A stretch of 64,000 nucleotides of DNA. Source: Cristatella mucedo (taxonomy: Eukaryota; Bryozoa; Phylactolaemata; Cristatellidae). The stretch spans positions 2,078,501-2,142,500 of the forward strand of contig WPIO01000009.1 in NCBI GenBank assembly GCA_009760855.2. The letters are read 5' to 3'. Below, one piece after another: positions 55,116 through 64,000 of this stretch (within the stretch, counting starts at the first letter, position 1; the number at the start of each line of letters is the position of its first letter). The position numbers and the translations under genes are program-made. The notes under the pieces are model-generated. The model made no database searches, was not told where the DNA came from, and saw nothing but the letters and a program-made list of their open reading frames with translations.

Positions 55116-55418
55116 CTGACCACATTTAAAAATATTTTAAAAACACACCTATTTAGGACAGCATTTAGTGGGTCCCTGTGATTCGTCCTTGATGTGCTTA
55201 TGCGTGCTGACACTGTGCATGCTGCCACTAACCACATTTGCATGCTGACCCTGTGCATGTCACCCCTAACCATGTTATTCATTTTGTTTGTTTGTCAAGC
55301 ATGATTTTAATCACCATTCAATTGCATCCCTTTGCAGCAAATGTAAAGCGCCTAGAGAGAGAGAGAGATTAAGTTCTCTGAGGGCGCTTTATCAAGTGCA
55401 TTATTATTATTATTATTA
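55116..55418 (+). mobile_element. LINE family I 3' fragment with short GA expansion in its tail
   Basis: CTGACCACATTTAAAAATAT, 3'UTR, then CGCCTAGAGAGAGAGAGAGA in place of CTAGAAAGAGATT, TTAAGTTCTCTGAGGGCGC and (ATT)n. Confidence 0.85.
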
Positions 55419-55904
55419 ACCACCCAGAGCTTGCATTGCATCACCACCAGCTAGCTAAGCTGCTGGCTGCATTTGCTCAGACCGTCCTGCTGTGGGGCAA
55501 GGTGCTCCGGTTGGCCGACAAGTCGCAGCTCGGCAGTGCCTTGCAGTGTTGTCACACTTGACCGAAGGAGCAAATTGAAGTGCTGTCAACGTGCCACCAA
55601 TTGCTAGACACTTTCACACTAAATGCCTTCTTCGGTGGCTCCCCACAATTGCCAGGGTGCCATTTGCAGTGGCAGAGTTGGCAGGCTGACCACAGTCCAA
55701 ATCTGGCTCTTCATGCCAAAGTGCTTGCCACGAACCCTGGCTCACCTTCTCGGCGATGGCACTTCCGACCTGGACACTGCAGTGACTTGTCCCAGCGGCC
55801 GATCGTGAGTGTGCCGGTGTGCCGGTGGCATGCCCAAGCAATGCGAAATAGGTCTTCAGTGTAAGAGTACGATCTTGCTTGCTCCTGTTTCTTCCCTTCC
55901 CTCT

Positions 55905-56220
55905 CCTACTTCTCCCCCTTCCTTCCTCCCTTCCTCCCTCCCTCTCCCTCTCTCTCTTCCTCTCCTTATCCCATCTTTCCCCTCAATCCCACTCTCTCTC
56001 TCTCTCTCTCCTCTCCCTCTTTCTCCCCTTCCCCTCTCTCCTCATTTCCCCTAAAAGAAACTGCTTCCCTCTCTTTCCTCTGTTCTGCTCTCTATCTCTC
56101 TCTCCACTCCCTCTCTTTCCCTTCTTCTTCTCCCCCTTATTGATCTCTCTCTCTCTCTCCTCCCCTTCTCTCTTTCTCCCCTTTCTCTTGTTGCCCATCT
56201 CCATATCTCTCCATCTCTTT
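55905..56220. repeat. Polypyrimidine (CT-rich) tract
   Basis: About 315 bp almost entirely C and T on the plus strand, irregular rather than pure; capable of triplex structure. Confidence 0.9.
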
Positions 56221-56229
56221 CTTGTGAGC

Positions 56230-58750
56230 CGAACCGGACTCGTGCCACCCACCACTTCTGGAGTCAAACGGGCCGGATTCCGGATCTCGATCGCGGCAGT
56301 TAAGATCGACAATACGCCAGCTCACTGAGGAAGTGGAGGCTGCTACATGCTGCTGCTGCAACTCTAACAGTCCACGAAAAGACTCAGTTCCTAGAAAGTG
56401 GCAAGCGCCTTTAACGCGGCACCGAAATCGAGGCGCCGGTTTGCATGCGGTCGTTTCACTTCCCCCTGGGCAGTTGAGTCTGCTGCTGCTCTGTCAGTCT
56501 GTCAAAATCGTCAGCAACTCGTTTGATCGTCGATGTCGACGTGACATGGGTGATAGTCTTTTTCTTCCATTTCTACTCTTTGGCATCATATAGGGTCATA
56601 GCGTGCCAACTGCTTACATTATGGCTCCCACAAGAACGAACATGCTCACCAATGGCAAAGTAAAAAGTCAAGGCCGGTTCAGCCGAAAAAAAGGCCTCAC
56701 GTGCTATCATTTGCAATGGCAGAGTGCATGTTGTGGGAGTCGAAAACACGACCCAGGTAGTGAAATGTGAGCACCAAGCGACTACAGAAGATGAGCGGCA
56801 TGAGAATAAAACTGACAAAAGTTTACTGTGATTTGCTTAGAAATTATATCAATTGCTTGCATGACTACCGAGACCTTCCCAGAGATGATGTGGCAGCTAA
56901 GAGCCAAGCAAGTTTATGTCATAGCAATGAGCTAAATACCCCCCCCCCCGACCGATGAGTTCCTCCTATGGAGAACCTGGTAACAGCAACAACTATTGGT
57001 GTGGATGACTTTAAACCAACATATTCAAATGGCCATAGGCTCTAGAGTACAACACCACAGGCTGGTCTCCTGAGATCCGGATGTTTGAGCATACCAAGGT
57101 TAAGGAGATTTTGCCTTTTACTGTATCTCAGCACCCGTCGTCCCCTACCAGATAGAGTAACATAGCTAGATGTTTGTTTGACTCAATGCTACATATAAAT
57201 CGCACGAAGTTTAGCCTTTTAGGAGCTTAGATTGACCAAGCAGCCATAGAGCTAGCCTAGTGAAATAGCAGCAGGCTAGATCAGCCGGTGTTATTTCTGC
57301 CAAAATATTAACGTACTCAAGTGTCTGAATGCTGCAATTAGCAGTTGTGTAATTAGGGCTGATTCGGATGGCCACAGATTTAGTAGGGTAGAAACTGAGC
57401 CTTCAGGTCGATTCAGGCTCGCATTCAACCGGCCCTAGGATTTTTCCAATCGGCTGACACCATGCTGCTGCAGTGCATCCACAATAGTTTTTGGGAGGGA
57501 AGGTCAGATAATAAGTCAAAAGTTTCAGGTTGCCATCACCAAAAATGTACTCACACACAATGCTATAAAACAATGCAGTCACCAAGCCATCAGTGATTAT
57601 GATACAAACTTTCTGAGTAAGGCCATCAACCACTATAATAAGCTAGGTTTATCGAGCACAGTTATTTACCTCAATTTACATTAAGCCTTTAGTGTGATAT
57701 AAAATATAGGATTTATAAGCGACAGACCTGTACAAATAAAACATGCCTGTTATTCTTCAGGAAGGCTTACTAAATAAACTCGAATCATGGAATCTGCATA
57801 TTTGCATATATAGCTGTAAAGTGCGATCCCATTGCTGAAATTGAACATGCTTTGCTGTGCCCGCCTTTTGTTAAGGAATAGACATGCATAGATAGAATCT
57901 GCCAGTGATCCTTCCCGGGAGGGGGAGGGGCTTACTGTACAGTTAATATACATTTAAAGCTCGTCGGCACATCTGAACGTTCCATAAATACAACTCAATG
58001 CTTAGCTGCTACCTAGCACTGATGAATACATTTCCTAAAATTTGATTCAAGTTCGTTTAGTAAGAAAATTAGTAAATGTAATAATGAAATAAACGGTTTT
58101 TCCTTCAACACTCATTTTGCTGCCACATTAGCTAAGAACTCTAAACTTGGCAATCGGGGAGGCGAGCTCACAGATAGGTCAGCGGGCACTCGGGCCGGCC
58201 TTCCAAAGCGAAGGTGAGTTTTCCATAATTTTTCACAGGCGAAGGCCATGTAAAGCCTGCGGTTTATGTCACCACAATGGACCAGTGAGTTTTCCATGAA
58301 ATGAATTTGGAACAAGAACGGAGCAGAGCGAGCAGAGTATCAGCGTACGTATGTCGCAGACAACGACGGGAAAATTAAGCAACAGATGAAGCCACTTGGC
58401 GTAGCTCGGCGTAGCTGAAAGGAAATGCTGAGCTCGATACACTCTGCAACAGGAAGAGACAGCAGGAAGAAGTGCAGGAGCTCCATGCCATCAAGCTCAG
58501 AGAACGCCTCACTTATGACAAGGTCGAAAAGAAACTGAAAAGAGACTGAAGGTAAGATTTGAGCCTTCACGACCCAGGTCGTGGTATGAAGTCCTTGCCC
58601 GACAGTAGGCCACGCTCGCCAGCTAGGCTAGGCTTCTTACCGCTAGACCAGTAGACACCCAGGCTCGCATTATGATGCAACACAGAAAATTCCTTTGCTT
58701 TTTCACGGTCATAAGCTAGTTATTATTACGGCGATTTATTTTGCTTTTAA
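56230..58750. other. No supported gene; SINE B scraps
   Basis: AT-richer unique sequence. SINE B head remnants near 56690-56785 (minus) and 58560-58665 (plus), and a C run at 56940-56949. Confidence 0.4.
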
Positions 58751-58754
58751 ATCT

Positions 58755-59157
58755 AGTTGTTTACCGATACCTCGTATAAACCTCAAATCCTTTGGAGACC
58801 GAGCCTTTATTTCGTATGCTCCTAAAGCCGGAAACTCACTCCCGACTTGCATCACTACATCGCCTGACTTGACCATATTTAAAAAAGAACTTAAACGCAC
58901 CTATTTATGACAGCATTTAGTGGGTCCCTCTGATTCTTCCTTTATGTGCTTTTGCGTGCTGACACTGTGCATGCTGCCTCTAAGCACACTTGCCTGCTGA
59001 CCCTGTGCATGTAATCCCTAACCATGTTATTCATGTTGTTTATCAAGCATGATACCACTCACCATTCGATCGTGTTTCCTTTGCAGCAAATGCAAAGTGC
59101 CTAGAAAGAGATTGAGTTCTCTGAGGGTGCTTTATCAAGTGTATTATTATTATTAAT
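58755..59157 (+). mobile_element. LINE family I fragment: ORF2 end, 3'UTR, tail
   Basis: LKSFGDRAFISYAPKAGNSL and FKKELKRTYL, stop, 3'UTR, GTGCCTAGAAAGAGATTGAG, (ATT)n. Confidence 0.88.
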
Positions 59158-59159
59158 TT

Positions 59160-59508
59160 GTCAGCAAAGTGAAATACGCCTGCAATCAACAGCCCGACTC
59201 AAGCACGACTCTGTCTGAATGCCTCTTATGCATTCTGTCGATGAAATTTTCCGAGCTTGGCACTTCATCCTCGAACGTTACTATAGGTTGGCACGACTGC
59301 ACTCAATCGCGTCTTGCACCAGCTTGCTCGTTGTCCCCAGCCACCTGTGCCACAGGCTTTACTTTTAGAGCTTTGTCATGGTCTAACTTGTTTTCCCTTA
59401 AGCAGTCGGACCTCAGGCTAGTGGCTCAACGTGCCGAAGGTCTTTGAGAACAGGTTATCGTTGTAGGAGGATGCTCTTCCTGCGTTGCTACCAGGTATTT
59501 CTCTCCGC

Positions 59509-59573
<65 letters not shown>

Positions 59574-60900
59574 TCTTCCCCCTCTCTCCTCACCCAGGAC
59601 GTACAGAAGGGGCTGTGGCCACGTTTAAGTGAGGAGACTAAAAAGACGCACACTGTGATTGGTTAGGACAAGGTTCAGCCACTCCTTTTGCACTTTAGTT
59701 CACTTGGCAAATTTTTGGCTATGCCCAGTGTCACTGCGTCATTCATTTCCTACATTTTCTTTAAAGCAAGTGGCTCTATAGATTTTGACTTGTAGCTGCT
59801 AAGCTCCGAAAGGCAGCGTGTGCCGATTCCCGCGTTCTGGAATACAGTGCAATGTCAAGGCACATAGAGAATAGAACTAACCTAGAAGACGCGAAGAGCT
59901 TCGCGGATGCTTCGCTAAGGTAACGTGGGTGTTACTTGTATTTTCCAGCTTGAGTTCAAGCTGGAAGTGTTCAGTAAGCAGAATTCAATCGGCTTTCAGT
60001 AAGCAGAATTCAACGTTCTCTACAGCACCTGGTTGGTCAAGCAAGCCCCTCTTAGCTGACCGAGTAGCAACAATATATTACTGGCCAGGGAATCCGTTGA
60101 AGCCTCAGATATGTGTAGCTTTGAGTTTGAAACCGAGTTGACTACTTACTTACATTTGCGCAGCTACAAACCCGAGGCTGACGTCTAAGCTGCTCGCCAC
60201 AGGGGTGGGGGTGCTAGCTGACTGGCAGTAGATAGACATGGCTGATATACTAACGCTATTTGCGTAGCTGGAGAGGTGCAGCAGCTTTTGGCCACTTGCT
60301 ACATCTGCTCCAAGCCTGTAGCTCTGGGCCATGGTCAGGGTTAAGCCTTGTAGGGAGCCGACCTTGAACTTACAAGAAGTTGCCATCAGAGGCAGGCTGA
60401 AGTGACTTATCGGTAGTACAGCCTTTTTCTGATAGCTCCAGGGGAGTAGGCCTTCTCGCTCCACTCGCCCTCCATGTGCTGCTGCTGAAGCTCTGCTCAC
60501 TGCCTGCTGCTTTGAGCTGCTGCTCTTCCAGTGCTCTGGACAACCAACGGCTGGTCACTTGATTAAACAGCTTACCTTCAAACTTCCGAAGTGTGCACAA
60601 GAGCTCATTTCCTGCCCTTGACATCGCGGTTCTGCATAAATTGTGAAGCCACTAATTCAGCCAGCTGTGTGTGCAATCTGATCTCGTATTAATGTACTAG
60701 CATACAGTAGCTACAGACTTAGTAGGGGTTGTCACTCTTACAGGTATCCTAAGCAGATAATTTCAAAGACTTTTCTAGTTAATGGGCTAAGCCAGCACTC
60801 GCGAAATTAAGCTTATTTCAATCAAGGCTCCCATACACACTATCCTTGGCTCGTTAGCGATACTATAGTAAGTTTCCCAGGCTTAACAATGACAGCATGT
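59160..60900. other. No supported gene; palindrome and direct repeat
   Basis: (TC)n at 59513-59570. A perfect 11-bp palindrome TTCCAGCTTGA/TCAAGCTGGAA at 59943-59966, and TTCAGTAAGCAGAATTCAA twice at about 59970 and 59995. Confidence 0.45.
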
Positions 60901-60904
60901 TTGT

Positions 60905-61500
60905 TTAGCACCATCAGAAAACTTAATCTCTTTCTAGGCACTTTGCATATGCAACTGGAAGTCGAAGTAGCGATCAAGATGAAGAACGGTGCCGGACTAA
61001 ACGAATAATAATAAGAAATTTATTTCGCCCTGAGATCAACGTCTGCAATATGCACTTTAGTGTGTTGTAAAGGAAGCATGTTAATTGCTTATTGATAAAG
61101 TACACAGTATTAGCACGCATAAGCACACACACCAAGGAGAATTCGCATGGACCCGGCATATGCTTTGACCAGCAGGTGTACTTTTAGCTTGTGTTTAAAT
61201 CTTGTTGGGTCAAGGGTTGTCGCGACGTCAGTCGGAAGTGAGTTCCTAGCTTTGGAAGCATGCGAACTAAAGGCCTGGTCTCCAAATGATTTGATGTGGG
61301 TTTGGAGCATAGCTAAGTGACTTGAATGAGAGGAGCAGTGGTACGATGCCTAATCTGTCTGGGAAGTAGTTCGTATAAATAGGCTAGAGCGAGAAAATGA
61401 AGGGAACTAAAAATGAGTGACGAAACCTTGAAGTCGATGCATTGCTTGATTGAGTGCCAGCGCAGGTCGGTGAGAATTGGTGTGATGTGGCAGCTGTGAA
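60905..61500 (-). mobile_element. LINE family I fragments, two tails
   Basis: A reverse tail at 60905-60960 (AACTTAATCTCTTTCTAGGC), then a second copy 61005-61500 with a degraded tail, 3'UTR and ORF2 end (IKSFGDQAFSSHASKARNSL; TDLRWHSIKQCIDFKVSSL). Confidence 0.75.
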
Positions 61501-61734
61501 ATGCAGGACAAGGCATTAGCTTGAGCTCAAACCTACACCGTGTAGTCAAAACGCTTGACACTATTTCGCGACACTGACCAATAATAAGAAAATACAGTTA
61601 GGAGTAAGAGACTGAAGACAAGGGTGAGGATAAATGCAGCAGAAAAGAAAGAGGGAGATAGAGAGAGTGAGGCACATGTCATGGATGTCGCCATTGCCAC
61701 CTTCACGATGAGGCGATAGATTGAAAGAATATTC

Positions 61735-61875
61735 TTGTTGCTTATCGAGCATGCTATCACTAAACATTCGATCGTGCCTTTGCAGCAAATGTTAAATGCC
61801 TAGAAAGAGATTGAGTTCTCTGAGGGCGCTATATCAAATGCATTACTATTATTATTATATTATTATATTATTAAA
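61735..61875 (+). mobile_element. LINE family I tail
   Basis: GCCTTTGCAGCAAATGTTAA, stem-loop, (ATT)n with ATATT variants. Confidence 0.85.
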
Positions 61876-62019
61876 GGAGGTCTTCGTGCGAATACTAAGA
61901 CTAGCTGGGCATCAAGAGCACATGCTCTCTCACCACTTCACGGCTCCGGCTGGATATGCGCCAGAATTCAGCTCACTATTCCTCGTGCTGCAGGACGTGA
62001 GCTGAATTGTAATAACATA

Positions 62020-62170
62020 ATAATAATATAATTAATTTACATAACACCCTAAGAGAACTTAATCTCTATTCAGGCGCTTCACATATGCCTCGGGGCTCGA
62101 GCCAACGACCGGCAGCCAGACCTTGGTCGGGGCGAGCACCTTAACCGCTGGACCAAACCAGTCCATACTC
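62020..62170 (-). mobile_element. SINE family A, best-preserved copy
   Basis: Minus strand: tRNA-like head (TGGTCCAGCGGTTAAGGTGC, B-box-like GGCTCGAGCCC), GAAGCGCCTGAATAGAGATT, AAGTTCTCTTAGGGTG and an AT-rich end. No poly(A). Confidence 0.8.
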
Positions 62171-62174
62171 TCCT

Positions 62175-63405
62175 GCTAACGAATGGTGAATGTAATTCGA
62201 GCGTCTGCAACTGCGGTTGAGTTCCGGCTTGAGAAGAGAGTTGAGGTGATCAGATTGAGATGAGGTAATGAGGAGAGAAGATGGGCATGAGCCGCAGAAG
62301 CAGCGCGAGAATGGATGGAATTGGAAATGAGCAAACCATGCATGGGCTAACTTCCTTCACGAAATCCTCAAAGGCTTCGTATTTTGTCTCGTGCGATGCA
62401 TGATGGTCCTAGTGCGAACCGATTAAAAATGCATAGTGGTAAAGTGAGACAGCCGTGTCAGATCTTTCGTTGTCTGTGGTGTAATCTTTCGAGGTGACGA
62501 AGTACTGAGTGTTAGTCAGTTTCTCTTCTAGATCACATTTTTCGTTGTTTATTCTTTGAATGGAGACATATAAAGCCAATCATGACACCATGTAACCCTG
62601 ACACCTGGCCATGTAACACAAGGACCAGAAAGACCAAGTCTCCTTCGAAGATCAAAACATAAAACTATTACCTAAAGTGCATGGACAGAGTTTAGCTCTC
62701 ACGCAGCACTATACAAATGTCTTATCAATTTTTAATATTAAGAAAATCATGAAATTTAAAATCTAGTTCGATCTGTATACGTAACTGCAAATCAAAGAAA
62801 GGAAATATTTGGGATTTGTCAAGAAGATTTCGACAGCAGCATTGAACTACGCAACAGATTTGCTATTGTGCCAAATGACTCGACACGGTGCTGAGAGGGC
62901 TCTGCTAATTGTGCTTTCATGATTTATCCCTTTAGATCGTTTTTGCCACAGTGTACTCGGCCGATAAGCACTTAGTGCATATGTGCCTCCTCCTTAGGAA
63001 GGTTTGTCGGCTGGCCAGGATTGTGCTGGTGATATCGGACATTGCACACGCCGGCTTGCTGCTCCTCAGTGCTAATTTGCCTGGTGCATTTGCATTGCCA
63101 AAGCATCACAATATGCTGACCGCAATCGCCGACACACCTGTGACACCGTCCTCAGCTCTAGCAGAGTTGCCATCAAGGGGCACATTGTGACAGCTGTGTA
63201 CCTTGCACAAGCCATTGGATGAGCTGGCTTCTATTTCAAGGTAGTTTGTTTGCTCTCTTGCAATTCGATACTGGCTGCTATCATGCTAATTAGTAGGCTT
63301 TCAAGCCTTCAAAATAGTCAAGACAATGATTTAGCGCCTGCTTAGTTAATCAATGTAGCTGAGCAGTCAAAATGAGGATAGCACATATCCATGGCCTAAC
63401 CATTT
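62175..63405. other. No supported gene; one possible acceptor
   Basis: A strong acceptor (ATCGTTTTTGCCACAG) at 62938-62951 opens a frame, but the donor choice is unclear. Otherwise unique sequence. Confidence 0.35.
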
Positions 63406-63408
63406 CAG

Positions 63409-63538
63409 TAAACAATGAAGGGCTGTGGCCCCCCCATCTGTGGCTGGTACTTGTCGACAATGTCGACAATACTTACAAGTGGTACGGTGCTGAAGGTGTA
63501 TTCAATGGGCATTTATTTATGAGGCCTACCACAAAAAG
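63409..63538 (+). CDS. Candidate exon, unknown protein
   Basis: Acceptor CCTAACCATTTCAG and donor AAAAAG/GTGAAT bound 130 nt that are open in one frame: 42 codons plus split codons, 2 nt at each end. The product includes LWPPHLWLVLVDNVDNTYKW and YGAEGVFNGHLFMRPTTK, which looks globular. A tandem GTCGACAAT duplication encodes the DN-V-DN part. A possible next acceptor (TTGGTTACACCCAG, near 63596) is phase-compatible and opens 24 codons to a stop. I do not recognise the family. Confidence 0.3.
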
Positions 63539-64000
63539 GTGAATGCAGCTGCAGTTGAGTGTACTGCATTATCACTACCCTGTTGGTTACACCCAGGAAA
63601 CTACACGGCTTTCAAGCTACCAGAGACTTCAGCCTGCGCCAGGCTCACTCCCATTTTCATTCTACCCTTTGACATGAGCAGGCGAGCATGTTTTTGCTAC
63701 TTCTTAAGGAACTATCGGTCACCGTGCCCCAGACGATGGCAGATGATAATGGCTATGGCGATGATGGCTATGGCTTTGGCAAGACTATGGCTATGTCAGC
63801 AGACTTGCCGAGATGGCAGCACTGCCTGCAGCGGCCTTTAAATTGCATGCTGAGTTTCAGCAGAATCGCCAGTAAATACGGGCGTCATCTGCTAGCCACT
63901 CGTCAGCACCCACTGTATCTCGGTCGCATCCCGTGCCTGGTCGGCACGGTGAAGTCCAGAAGGCTTAGACAGCATGTTATGACCTGTGCACTGCACAATA

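Overview
The window is animal (metazoan) nuclear DNA, probably from a non-ecdysozoan invertebrate. The evidence is intron-split genes with consensus GT-AG splice sites, CR1/L2-like non-LTR retrotransposons with (ATT)n tails, tRNA-derived SINEs, a dead Tc1/mariner element, a CpG-rich island of about 10 kb and a very heavy load of (GA)n, (CA)n, (TA)n and longer simple repeats. There is no operon, prokaryotic gene or CRISPR array. The species cannot be named from sequence alone. Isthmin genes occur in cnidarians, lophotrochozoans and deuterostomes and, to my knowledge, are missing from flies and nematodes, which is why I favour that broad placement.

The main gene is an isthmin-like secreted protein on the minus strand, running from 38112 (start codon) to 20958 (stop). 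Five exons were read directly: 38112-38044 (signal peptide), 34313-33941 (acidic linker), 27799-27491 and 21459-21255 (AMOP domain) and 21060-20958 (conserved C-terminus). All four junctions have consensus splice sites and compatible phases (0/0, 1/1, 1/1, 2/2), giving one frame of 353 codons. A separate phase-0 exon at 35929-35810 encodes a hydrophobic signal anchor and could replace exon 1, which would give a membrane-tethered form. I could not find the TSP1 domain that normally precedes AMOP in isthmins.

Layout: 1-7.9 kb holds two degenerate LINEs, a long inverted-repeat (foldback) element with a second half-copy, and a CAG/TATG compound repeat. 7.9-20 kb holds LINE fragments (two overlapping minus-strand copies at 10.7-12.7 kb, three stacked LINE tails at 15.4-15.7 kb), SINEs and a Tc1 relic at 16.5-17.4 kb. 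20-34 kb is the isthmin-like gene body with introns full of microsatellites. 34.5-44.4 kb is a CpG-rich island with both candidate first exons and an unassigned exon pair (43823-43782 and 43181-42989). 44.4-64 kb is repeat-rich intergenic or intronic DNA with LINE tails, SINEs and one convincing but unidentified plus-strand exon (63409-63538).

The mobile elements form a system. LINE family I ends in a conserved stem-loop followed by (ATT)n. A second LINE tail type, seen at the end of the 6.1-7.9 kb element, is shared with SINE family A, as expected of a LINE/SINE partnership. Several (GA)n arrays appear to have grown from the AGAGA core of that tail.
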